From NCBI GenBank assembly GCA_038496675.1, contig CM076669.1, positions 12,830,767 through 12,894,766 on the forward strand: DNA of 64,000 nucleotides, given 5' to 3'. Within the stretch, counting starts at the first letter, position 1; each line of letters begins with the position of its first letter. Below are positions 46,311 through 58,600 of the stretch, in pieces. The translations under genes and the position numbers were made by a program. The notes under the pieces were generated by a model. It searched no databases, was not told the origin of the DNA, and saw only the letters and a list, made by a program, of their open reading frames with translations. This stretch comes from Rachycentron canadum. Lineage: Eukaryota; Chordata; Actinopteri; Carangiformes; Rachycentridae.

Positions 46311-48070
46311 CATTCAGGTCACAGCTTACCTGATGACTGTGATTGTGATCAGCAAGGGAACCGCTCATTGACATTGATGAATTAGTTTAGTCAGTTGAGG
46401 GAAAGGCTTGTAAATGTGCTGTATGTCTGAATTGTTCTCTATTGTCCTTATCTCCCTCCTTTATTTTTATTCTTCAAAATGCAATCTACATCACTTGTTA
46501 TTGGGCAGTGCTCAGCTGAACAAACAAAAGTGAAACACTGTGCAGTGTTGACAGGAGAAATTGAAAAACAGCCAGCTATAAAACAGCTGAAGCATGTATT
46601 TAAAATATGGGCTATTGGAATATTAACATGGTTTACTAAATCTCACAGTAGATTATGGGATATAAGCACCTATCCTGGCAGGTTAGTAGGATACATGGAT
46701 ATTAATTAATTTGTATCTAAACATTTGACATACATTTATAAATGTTAAAATTAACAAAATTGTTAGTAATTTAGAAAATAATGGCATAGCCCAGTAATTT
46801 CTTCTTATATTCTGAGTTAATATACTTCTGCACTGTATTAGAAAGAGAAGAGAAATGTTTCAAACAAATCAACGAACCATTGCCAGGCCCAGCCAACAGT
46901 GGGACAAAAGCCTCTGTGGATTGTTGATAATATCATTTGGCACCGTCACTTCAAATACATCTCATATGTTGTAGAAAATGCATCAACGCGGATTTATCTT
47001 CCTGCAGGCTTTTATCAGTCTACTGTCAGGAGGCTTTAAATCCTGACCATATGGTTTGTGTCCACCTCTTTCATCTCCACAGCCTGACCTCTGCCATTAG
47101 CTGCTCTGTAACAACACCACACTGTATAGCTGTCAGCACTGTGGATCCATTATTCACACTGCTCCCTTCTTAGGGGGGAAGGCATCTGCAGCATCATGTT
47201 ACAGATGGGAGGAAACATATAAACACGTAAAAACACAGGGAGGGAGAGAGACGTATATGAATTTATGAATTTCAAAAGAAAAGGATGAGAGCTGTGGGGG
47301 GTGGGGTGGAAGGATGAAAAGAGGAAGTCAAATGAGAGAGAGTGGGACTCAGCAATGTGCCATTCCTTCTTTGCATTATTTATTGGTGCATATATCATGT
47401 CACAGTGGCTGTGGCACAAACAACAGACAGTGCAGAGAGTTGCAGTCTTGGCTTCAATGAAAAACTCATCTGAGTCATTTTTATGGAATCTCCACAATAA
47501 ACCTACAAGACTGATGTTTGTGGGTTTTTATATGGATTTCTTATATCTTATTGTAATATTATCTCACACTGGGTTGTCAGTTTGTTAGGGACACTTGGCT
47601 AAAATGTACTCTAACACAACTGTCCTGCAATAAATCCTCCATCATGAAGGTTGTAATGTTGCTGATTTTGTTGAAACTGTGTTAAAGACTTGTTTATTCA
47701 ACTCTGTGGTCATTTTTAAAGACCTGGATAACCATCAATTGTCTGCTATTAAACTCATACAAAATTGAAATGTTATTTCACTCTGTGCCAAACACCTCGG
47801 AAACACATGATACAGCATGACTTTTCATTTAACACCACCATGAGATTGACATTTGGCTTTGTGGGGAGGCGAGGTGTCAGATTTGTTTTGATTTTTTAAT
47901 TCATTTGAGTTTATTTGCCAGTTTATTAGGGATCACCAAATGCAATTCCACTTCATCCTATGGGAACATAAGTCCAGCCACTAATTGTTGAGATATTTTG
48001 TTGTTCAAAGTCATGGAAGTCAAAGAACCTGAACATGGAGACAGTGGATGTTGCAGCTTTGAAAACATTG

Positions 48071-48101
48071 TTATTTTTGTGTCTTAAAAACACAAAAATA
48101 A
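48071..48101. repeat. perfect 12-bp hairpin
   Basis: TTATTTTTGTGT, seven-base loop CTTAAAA, then the exact reverse complement. Confidence 0.95.
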
Positions 48102-49518
48102 GACTATTTTCAGTCCTTCATGCCTTTCCAGTCACATGATCACTAATTGGTGTGCCACTCAAACATACGTCTTCTTTTTCAGTGAATTGTCGGATGACTA
48201 ACAAGAAAGAGAAGACTGCTCTTTTGAAGACGAATGTCAAAAAATAAAAAATGCTCATTTATTTGGGGAAAATACTGCATTCATAAGGAAGTGTATTGAA
48301 AAGAAAAGTCTGACATTTGGGAGATATGCTTATTTTCCACCTTGTTGATGGACAAGTGGGCTGTTATCACACAAACAGTTATTTCCCTGTTATTTGTCTC
48401 TTACAGACACAAGTTCAGCTCTGAAGCAGCAAACGTGTAAGTCTGTCTTTGTATTACAGAATCAGCTTTTAATGTTTTATATTGAGCGGAGACAGGGGAG
48501 GCAGAGGAAAAAGTGAGGCTACATGGAAATAATTCATCAAAGATGAGAATATACTGTAGACAAGTGGATTGATCCAGTCTCTAGCCTCTTCATGCTGAGA
48601 CTGTAGCTTGTTTGCCTGTTTAACACACACTAACCGAAGCATCAAATGTCAATTTATATGAATACTCTCTGTATCTGAGGTGATGCCTCCATGGGCCGAT
48701 CAGAGTTAATACAGTGAGTAGTGGTTCCCTTTTTCTACTGCCTACTTATTTACCATGAATCAGTGATTGTCTCTCTGTAAATGAGATGGATGTGTTTGCT
48801 CAGGCTGGTTAAGGACACCAGCTGTTGTTGTCACTGAAGTAACTCAGTGAAGGGAACATGGCTGCAGATCTGATTCTGTGACAACGGGGACGAGAGACAG
48901 TACCTACATATTTTACATTATTCAGTGTGCGTTGTGGTGCATAAGACCTCGGTAACTGCCATCTCAGATCTATTTCCACCTGTTAAGTTTCAGTTGAAGT
49001 ATAGGCCTATAAGATATTTTGAATATTTGCATGGTTTTATTTTGCCATGTGTTTCTCAACAGTTGAACTAATTTACTCCTATGCACAAGTGCAGACCACC
49101 TCAATGGTGACGTTATCCTGTGTCCACTGGATAACTGTTCATTAACAAGGTCACCTTAAATTCGAAGATGTGTTTCCAGCTTGTTCTGATGTCCCAAAGT
49201 GACCGAAAAACTGGTTGGTGCAGATTATAATGTAGTGGTTTCTGGCTTTAATGAATTGCAGCCTCTGCTGTCTCGAGATGTTAATTTTTCAAATAAAAAA
49301 ATCTTTATTTAGTTTTTAGCAAAATGAATTTTGACTCATGGCATATATCTGTCATTCTTGCTCAAACCACTTCTCCTTTCATTTGTTTTTTTCTCAGATG
49401 GAATTTTTGGCCGACTCTTTGAGTATGTCATTTTATTTGGCAGTAGCGATTATTACACCATCCATCCTGTCCTTGACAGAATTTAGAGGAGAAATTACCA
49501 GGAACCTGTGCATCATGC

Positions 49519-49580
49519 TCTCGCTCTCTCGCTCTCTCTCTCTCTCTTGCGTGCTCTTGCTCTCTCTTTCTCTCTCACTT
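49519..49580. repeat. (CT)n-rich simple repeat
   Basis: Pyrimidine-rich CTCTCT tract with TTGC interruptions, merging into a T-rich run to about 49610. Confidence 0.85.
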
Positions 49581-50987
49581 TTCTTTCTTTTTTCTTTTTT
49601 TTTTTTTTTTAATTAAAGGCAGATTCATACTCCATTAAGCTTGTTTGTGCCAATTTGTGTGAGAATGGAGACAGATTTTTTAAAATTGAGCAGACAGGGA
49701 AAGTTTGGTCATATGTGTACAGATGAATTATGGAGACTTTCCGCCAGTCACCTACCACAGGTACACAGATGTCCAAATGGCTGTCTCCATCTGGACTGAT
49801 AATCTGCCAATTACCAAACACTGAAAATACTTATTATCCATGTTTACTCATTAGCATACCTCAATCAAACTTACCCATCTCCCATGTATTAGCTGTGCCT
49901 GTATTCCCCAGGCTAATTATGATGTCTGTTATTATAGGTCTAATAAGTGACATGGGGCAGAAAGTCTGACTTGTAATTAGCCACCGATGCATCACACCTG
50001 GGGGACATCAGGAGTGTAATGGAGATTTTGAGTTGTACCTTCGTGAGATGTCCTGTAGAGGGTGAACACGCCTTTCTGTAGCACAGTTTGACTTGTTAAA
50101 GCAGAGAGTGCACAAGTTGGACGACAACACTGATGGCTACCTTCCACTGAGGTGTGCCAGTTCCATAGGGTAGGCTTACTCAGCTTACTGGGACACTTAA
50201 TAGAAATTAGCCATCATTAGTGTTATTATTGTGTTTTTCCTGGCATTTGAGATTACCTGCTGATGCGATGACTCAGATTTTTCCAGCTTTTTTGGACAAA
50301 AAGAGAAACTTTGGTCTCAGAGATAAAATACAACATTGGTGTCCAGGCCACACAAGTCTGCCTAAAGGCTGAGATAAGTGTTTTTATTATTTTATGATCC
50401 TGATGGGTGCATATCTTGCCACACTTCACTAAAAATGAACAAAAGATATAAATGAAAATAAATAGCGGATGTGTGGTGTATGATTGTTCCCTTATACTGG
50501 AAATATAGCTACAGTATGTGATGTGATATGTTGATGTTATACTTTGACCTTTGACCTCTGACTTTGACTTTATACCTTGCCAAGAACTCCCAAAAACACA
50601 AGTTCAGACTTTGCAAAGAGACCAAATCAGTGGCCAATATCCACTTCAATGCATAGTCCTTCACTACCTGCTGTGAGCACATTTGCTTTTGGCTACCATG
50701 TAGTCTTTGATTTTGGATTAGTTTGAAGAGTGTAGCAGAGAGGAAGTCTAACTATCCTGCCCCTTATATGCTGTGTACAGCTCTGTACATATACCTTGCT
50801 TTAGTTTCTCTCCCTCTGACCTATTTGTGGTGTATTTGTAGTCTCCGAAGCACTTCCTGGTAAAGCGTGGTGTTTAAAGTGTGTTATAAATGCATCTCCC
50901 TTAACTGCAGCTTTACTTTACATTTATGAAACATTCATAGCTGAGCCTCACACAGCCTCCAGCCTCATACATTCATACATATCCAGG

Positions 50988-51081
50988 ATGAGCAGCGTGG
51001 AGCTATATAAAATGATGGAAAGGAACCTCCTGCAAGTGAAATTACTTCTTCTGTGTATGTGTGTGTATAGCGCTGCCATAG
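50988..51081 (+). CDS. candidate signal-peptide first exon of an unrecognised gene (partial)
   Basis: The ATG at 50988 opens 31 codons that end in phase 1 at a consensus donor (GTGAGT, 51082-51087). The peptide has charged N-terminal residues (MMERNLLQVK) then a hydrophobic core LLLLCMCVYSAA, a textbook secretion signal with small residues before a plausible cleavage point. A phase-1 intron just after the signal peptide is typical of Ig, EGF, sushi and similar extracellular-module genes. No second exon is evident to the right in the window, so the next would lie in or beyond 13 kb of intron. It could be a chance frame; I do not recognise the gene. Confidence 0.3.
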
Positions 51082-51319
51082 GTGAGTTAAACAGCCCATG
51101 CTGCTATTCTTAGCTCCATGTTAAATCTCTCCTGTGAACATACAGTTTAGTGTGGATGAAATACCTCTGCAGACACCCACATAGTACATACACTCATGCA
51201 GCACAAGATGTAGTCATTTTCCCACAGTGTGCTTAATGTGTGATAACATATTAAAGGCTTACACCTACATGAATGCCTGACCAAAATACATTGATCCGTG
51301 CATCCATTATCTATACCAC

Positions 51320-51602
51320 ATATCCTTACAGATTCACATGGGGGATGGAGCCAATCCCCGCTGACATAGGGTGGGTTTCACCCTGGACAGATCGCCAGTC
51401 TATCTCAGGCCCGACATGCAAAAATAAACAGCCGTTCACACCCACATTCACACCTACGGACAATTTAGAGTCACAGATGAAGCTACCGTGCATGTCTTTA
51501 GACTGTGGGAGTCTGCAGGCAAAGGGAGAACATGCAAACAGTTCTGAACCCAGGACCTTCTTGCTGTAAGGCGGCATTGCTAACCACACTACCACTGTGT
51601 TG
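51320..51602 (-). repeat. dispersed repeat, copy C (nearly full length)
   Basis: Tail at left (GGGTTTCACCCTGGACAGAT, GACAATTTAGAGTCAC), middle CATGTCTTTAGACTGTGGGA, and tRNA-like head at right (GCGGCATTGCTAACCACACT read in reverse). This is the best-preserved copy in the window and can serve as the reference for the family. Confidence 0.8.
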
Positions 51603-52212
51603 CATAATAGAATAAAGAAATAATAGACCATAATATGCAGTGCAGTTATGACAACAAGATTATGCTCATTTAAATCGGGGCCTGTTTACTAAAAGCTTGT
51701 GAAGGCTATGACAGTGGTGGCTCTCTAAGATCATATAAAGGAAACAGGTTATTTATTTCTGTGCATTTATTGTGTAAACCTGCTATAGGTATGTTAATAA
51801 CTGAAGTGGTGGTTTTGTGTTTAATGTGCAGGCTAACCCTTTTGTTATGCCTTGTTATCAACTTACTATACATGAGAAATATATGTATGCATTGTATGTT
51901 TTGGTGTCTGTGCGTGATAGCGCAACAAAGAACAGGCTGGAGGCCCTCAGCATCTCTCATGTAGCCAGAGGAGAGCTGCCCCCCTTCCCCCCAGCTATGC
52001 TACAGTGAATACACAATCATCCCTGCAGGAGGGACAAAGGTGGATGGATAAAAGATGGTGACAGAGGACAGCATTAACAAACTGAACAAAAAGGGAAATT
52101 AAATCGTTTTCAAGCAATGTTGTGAATCTGAGAGGTCACAAGCTACCTGAGAATATTTCTTAGCCATGTACAGTACATTTGCTTATGGATTGTCAACAAT
52201 CTGTTTTTAATA
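51603..52212. other. intergenic, nothing recognised
   Basis: AT-rich sequence between a dispersed repeat and the Tc1 fossil, with no supported feature. Confidence 0.5.
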
Positions 52213-52645
52213 TAGTGTATTCAGAAAGTATTCAGACCCCCTCACTTTTTGCATTTTATTATACTGCAGCCTGAAGCTGAGGTTGTTTAATTAATTCACT
52301 TATCAATCCACACTTAATAACCATGATGACAAACAGAAAATTGTTTTTTTTTTTTGCAAATGTATTAAAAGATGAAAAACCAAAGTATCCCCTGACACTT
52401 GAAATTTCTCTTGCTCATCTTTGAGATGTTCCTACACTAGAGTCCACCTGTATTAAATTCAGATGATCTGCTCACACACCTGTCTATATATGGTCTCACC
52501 ACTGACAATGCTTATCAGAGCAAAGCCCAAGCAATGAAGTGGAAGAAACTGCCTGCAGAGCCCAGAGACAGGATTTTACAGAAGCTATAAAAACATTTCT
52601 GCTGCATTGAAGGTTCCCAAAAGAACAATTTGGCCAGACCCTGTA
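52213..52645 (+). mobile_element. truncated Tc1/mariner-type transposon fossil
   Basis: The left terminus follows a TA dinucleotide and reads AGTGTATTCAGAAAGTATTC, the well-known end of fish Tc1-like elements. Further in, bases about 52539-52640 translate to fragments KKLPAEPRDRI and HFCCIEGSQK, which correspond to the start of a Tc1 transposase, but with an in-frame stop and small deletions. The remainder (most of the transposase and the right inverted repeat) is absent, so it is dead: about 430 of the usual 1.3-1.6 kb. Confidence 0.75.
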
Positions 52646-55600
52646 GTTTCCCATTCTGCATCTGCTCCTGTTCAAATCTTCAAATATATTCACTACACCT
52701 CCAGAGAAAGGTTACGCCAACAGCCACGTTACAGACATACCAAGCCATCGGTCCCCTCATCAACAGTAAAGCTGATGCCCTTCTATGGCAAGAAAACAGG
52801 TGACGTGTCAGGGGCCGCACACAGACAGAGGACGCTAATAGGCACTGAGTAGTTTGCCCAGCTCAGTGACGTGGCACCTCCCCAGTCAAAGGGAAAAGTT
52901 GAGGCTGACAAGGATTTCAAGGATTCTTCTTTTGACTGCAACCTTTAACTTGAGTTTTAAGTGTTGGCGCCCCAGATGAATGTTTCAGGCTGAGCTTTCT
53001 TTCTGAGCATTTTGTTGAAAAATGGTCTCCTGTACAGTCTCTACAGAGGGTAAACAGCAAGCGGGCTCAGGTCATATTATATGCAATGCTTTATTTATTG
53101 GATAAAATACTCCGGCTGAACTTTGTGCCAAGCTGCTGCTTAACCAGATCATCGGAGGAACTGTACTCACGACTAATGCCATTTCTGTCTCTGAGGGCAT
53201 TACCACCGTCTGTGTGGGATTTGATTTGTAAAGCCTGTTACTCTCAAAGACAGACCATCTATGCTGTGCAGTGGCTCACCTTCCCCCACAGTCACTGATC
53301 ATCAGTAATGGAAGAACAGCTGCCTATAGTTGAATTAGATGTGACTGCTGCAGCTTGGACAAATAATTTAACTAACTCTCTTTCTTTGCATATTGTCCTG
53401 TGTCATCCTCTGTCCATATCACTGAAATTCTCTCTCTTTTCTTCTGGATCAGTCTGCCTCCCTGTGATCGATCCTCTTGGGGTTTGGATCTTTGTTCTGC
53501 AGGTCGGTGATTGATGTACCTGTGACACTTGTGGCACCGGGTGTGGTCCAGGTTACATAAGTCTTGGTTGTTAACTAACCTCTCTCTCACTCTCTCCCCC
53601 CTCCTCCTCAGGCTCCCCACATCCCAGCTTTGGTTCTGTTATATTCATTTTCCTTTACCAGGATAAAAGGGGACTTTAAACTCAGGAAGGCTGTGTAAAT
53701 AATGCAGACACCATGATATCAAGGGATCAAAAACCAAAACGCATGTACCTGTGGTTGCTATGACCACATGATAAGTGTTGCATATATCTGTAAAGGAAGA
53801 ATCAGGAAATATAGATGATGCAAGTAAAGAACTGCTGGGAAGTAAATCATTAAGTTATTGATAATGTGCGTAGAAACTGACTAGACCACAACACAGTTCA
53901 ACTTCATTTGATGACACCGCAGTAGCTTTAGTCGGCCTCAGGCTGTGAGAGAAATTAAATTTAAATGGTGTAGGTAAACAGTCATTAAAATACTATGATA
54001 TTGCCATTTTTTCACTTGCGCCGTTGAATTGAACAGAATTCAATATTCTCATCAGCTTTGAAGCTCTTTGCCACCTCCTGATTGGCTAATTGACTCAACT
54101 GTACTAAACAGTATTATCAGGGCATGTTTCGTGACAAATTAGCATTGATATTCTCCTAACTGTTGTCGTGCTGTTTCTCTATTTGCCCTTAAACACCCTC
54201 ACCACATCATTGACTGCATGAACATCATGAAGAGGTCAACTGTTATCACCGTCATCAAGCATGTGGCGTAGTTTAAGATGAATGATTCAAGTCAGATTGT
54301 TCAAACATATCATTGTTTGAATTCTCATAAATGTCACCTGTTGTTTCTTTCTTGTTTCTTGGATTGGATGAAGGTGTTGAAGTCCTCCTTCAGGTATATG
54401 AGGCCCAACAAACTGATTCTCCTAATCAGAAGCTATTAACACACCTGATTAAATAATCAATACTTTCTGACCCATCCTGAAACTAGGTGTCCCATTGTTC
54501 TGAGTACCTCATCAATAAGGCTGGATTAAAATCAATTGTATGATTAATCGTGATCAATTCATTTGAATGATCCAACAATTCCTAAAATCCCAAGATCAGT
54601 CTTTGTATTTGAATCTTTTCTCAGTAAGCATGTAACACCATGTTCGAGGAATTTGAGTTATAACAACGTGCGCAAAAAGGTTATTTTAAGTTAATGTACA
54701 TGCAGCTGCTGTATGAGCCACTGAGTCTCAACAGTCACATTAACTGTGAGGTGAACGGTTCCAATCTATCGGAGCCGCCACAGTTTACAGGACTGTCGTG
54801 ACTCAGGACGGTCAGATGACTCTGGCACCTGCAGGAGGGACGGACCGAAAAAGACTGCACACTGATCTGAGCTCAGTTTGCGTTTGTTGAATTGAGATTA
54901 CCTCTGACTGCAAGATGTGAGGCCGTGGAAGTGGAGCGAACAGTTTGTGGGTTCAGCTTTACTCAGTCTGTCCCCGCGAGCTGATGTCCTGTCAACACAA
55001 ACAGTGCAGATGAATCACTTAGCAGACTTTCAGTTTCTGTCCTGTCTGTTAGTTGAAGTATTTACTGACAGTACACGCGTGGGACAGCATTTATCTTCTA
55101 AAACATGCAGAATGATGGCTTCTTTTGTGCTTCAGGGGTGAGGTGGAGGGTGACTGTCAGATCAGGGTCTCAGAAGCCAAACGTACATCTGTCACAAAAA
55201 CATGTCAGCGCCCTGAAGAGCTTCAGCAGGATGGGGTGGAGGTGGATTGGGGTAAAAAGCTCACCTTTTTGTCACAGTGAGAAATTTAGGCCTGTTTCTG
55301 TCAAAAGCTCTGCTCCAGGATTAATGACCTACGTCTAGGCCGGCAAATCAAGATGTGAGAGCAGCTCATGAACCACAGAGGATCATCATGAGATCAACCA
55401 ATTGTGGTTCCCACCTTCAGTGATAGGTCAGGTGTAGGGATCCACTTCTTTAGAGTAAACTGCAGAGACAAGCATCAGCTCATTAAACTTTCTTCTTCCC
55501 TCCTGCTCTCTCTGGACACCATCTTGTTATTTTACAATGTCCAGATAAGACTACGTAACATAGAGAAAAAGATTCGATCTCTGCACACAATATCCAGAAG

Positions 55601-58600
55601 TATTTGGAGGCTGGTTGCTCATGAAATCAACAGGTTATTTTATGACAAAGTCGACACAAGCACAGGTTTATAAAATCACATTCAAACTGAGAGGAAGTTA
55701 TCTCAAATGCGGCCTGCGTTTCTTGTTCAGATAAAGATATTACCTCTTGATCTGTGTATTTCAGCTGATAAATCACACAAATAGAAAAATAACCACACTC
55801 ACATTGTAATACTGGGCACATGAGATGTACTTAATGTGATTCCAGCCTCTCCAGTTAAACTCAGCACAAAATGTGTTTGATTTATTTATTTTTTTGGAGT
55901 AATTTCCTGATCCGAGTTTAGAGCTGGCAATGCAGCAATGTGGTGAGGGTAAAATCAGCTAATGCCACTTCTCACTAGATCCATTTAAAAAAAATGGCAA
56001 TAACAGAACATGTCCTTAAATCGAAATCAGTTCATAAACAGGATTGTTTTTAGCCACAGCTGAATGAGGTCGGTCCGCCACATTGGTCCAGTTTAACATA
56101 TCTGAACAATCACTGGGTGGATTTCCACTGTGTTTAGCACAGACATGAAAGATTCCCAGACTATGAATCATTTTTAGGTTCAGAGTAAATTTATCAACAG
56201 TTATTGGACAGACAGCCGTGAAATTTGATACAAACATTCATGCTCCAGTCAGTTTGAATTGTATGCCTGAAACGTGAGAAGAAAACTTGGGGATCGAAGC
56301 AGAATCACTCCAGGCTACATTAGCTGCTCCTAGTATGACACGCCAAATCTGTGAGCCAGCTGCTGGTGGCCGCCTTGCATTGAGGGTATTGCAAGTACCA
56401 GCTTTTGACAGAGAAGAAGAACATATAGAATAACAACAAAATGCAATATGTTTGGTTGTGTTGCATCTATCCTGTTTAAAATCTTTCTTGTTTAAATTGT
56501 TACAGGAGTGTGTCTCTAAAGCTACAGTGAAGTTAATCAAGTTTTTTCTTAAGGAACATTTACAACTTCAGGGCCCCTAAGGACAGAGGAGACTAAATTT
56601 GTGCTCATTACTCCTGAGTGGCAGCTCCAACCCAATACAGCACTTGCAACCAGCTGAGTGGATGTTGTTGAGCAGCTAGTTGATATAATGTGATTGGATC
56701 CTGGAATTTGGATTTTTAACAGCAGACTGAGTGAATTTCCAACCTGTCACAGTTTTTAGTTCGAGCAGCATAACTGGCAAGTTGGTGACAGTTTCCTTTC
56801 CCAAAATGAGCCTCAATTAATGTTTCTGTGCATTAAAAGCACCACACACACACACACACACACCTCTGTTGTCACCTGCACTTTAAATCAATGGGTAGTC
56901 ATGAATCAAATGCCCTCCATCTCCTGCTCCTGAGCTCTGAATTAATCGGCATCGATTCTATCAGTGACTTGGGAGAAGACAAACCCAGATGATGCTGCAA
57001 ATGAAATTCAGCTCACTCTTCCAGCATTTTGGTGTGAGATGAAGAGAATTCGAATTTCGGGACCCCAGAGAAAAGGCGAGTGAGAGCCGGTAAGCCAAGG
57101 ATAAAACGTCCTGAGTACTGAATTCATTTAGCTGTTCAGTGTATCCGACAAATTCTTCCTGTTTCATATCTGCTCCCACGCTCCGGCTCCAAACTGATGC
57201 AAAGAGAAGAGAAACTGAGGAATTCAAACTCAATATGGAGAAGAGGTGAACATACAAGTCATTTTCAATCAATCTTTCCAAGTTCAATTACACCAGCTGA
57301 TGTGGCATGGCAATGAACAGGGACACTTGTGTGTTCGTCTTCTTTTCATCAATAAATACCTCAGCATTGCTGTTGTCCAAAAGTTAGATGCTTGTCAGTT
57401 GTTGTGTTAAACACACGTGATGTGTCTAAATGGACAAAGCCAGTTGTATCTGGCAGTTACAACAGTTTTTTGAGGAGGAATTTAATTTCTGATTTTATTG
57501 TCCTCTGTGTACTGACCTAAGGAAATATTTGCTTGAGATTTATTTTGGTTGTCTGATGCTGATATCTTGAGTTGGCTCTTAAATGTGGAGATTTTGTCTC
57601 AGTGATAGAAGATGCTTGGCAACTGAAACACAGGAGACTATGTATTTACATTATTATTTGTCATGTAGACATCAAGTTATTGTTAAGTGTCTTATAAGCA
57701 CACAAGGGCTGGGTAACAGTGAGGTGCAGGACACTTCCAATCAATCAACATACAGCTGCTGTGCTCTCATGTTGGCACCGGACAGTTGTGGTGCACAACC
57801 ACAAAACAAGGCAGGCCCCCCCTCCCAAGAAGTTTTCATCTGAAAACATATATAAACATATACAACCCTAAATTCTGCAAAAAGACGAATAACTTTTTAA
57901 GTAAGAGAAACACTAAGACATAAATAATAAAAAATAAAGATGAAATGTTGTGAAATGGCAGCTACAATCAGTTAATCACCTTCATCAAACTGAACAGGAC
58001 ACCATCTTGGAACATGATATCCAATTCTGATATCAATGAGCTCTGCCGAGTGAGCAGCAGACACCAGAAGTCCACCAGCTTATGACAAAAGCATAAATTA
58101 AATGTATTGATCGCTGTATAGCCTCCAGATGCTGATACAAGAAAGTTGTTTCTTTCGTCCAAAAAGTCCATCTAGGCAACTCAAAACTTCTCTTTATTAT
58201 CAGAATTTAATCGATAAGCTCCAATAAAAGTTGTCTCAAAGAGCTGCATCAGTAGTCCAGGCTCAGCAGGCAAAGACTCTGTGCACCTAAAACAACAGAC
58301 ACCCTTCAGCTGGTGTTTCAGGCCCTGTAACAAACCTTTACTGGAATGACCATCTTAAAAGGAGACACTGTACATTTAACCTTGTGTACTGAAGCTCACA
58401 CTGCACACAACTTTAACGCTTATGCTCACAGCTCAACCGTCCACAGCACTGGTGCTCATGAGCTGTTTTAATTCTGTAGTTTCAGCCACAACATGTTGCA
58501 GTACCTTGCAATAAGGTCAATACAGTTTATTACCAAACATTTGACAGCAGCCATAAGAGCAATGGGACCAAGGAGCTGCTTGACCTGCAGACAGTCAACC

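Larger units (their letters stand above)
43065..50987. other. intergenic, no supported gene
   Basis: Nearly 8 kb of AT-rich DNA. Open frames are short, lack conserved motifs and lack convincing splice context. The notable content is small hairpins (46101-46130, 48071-48101), a (GT)n run (45179-45205), a (CT)n-rich tract (about 49519-49580), fragments of a fish dispersed repeat near 46155-46310 and 48290-48390, and a homeodomain-motif-rich segment at 49690-50030. Confidence 0.55.
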
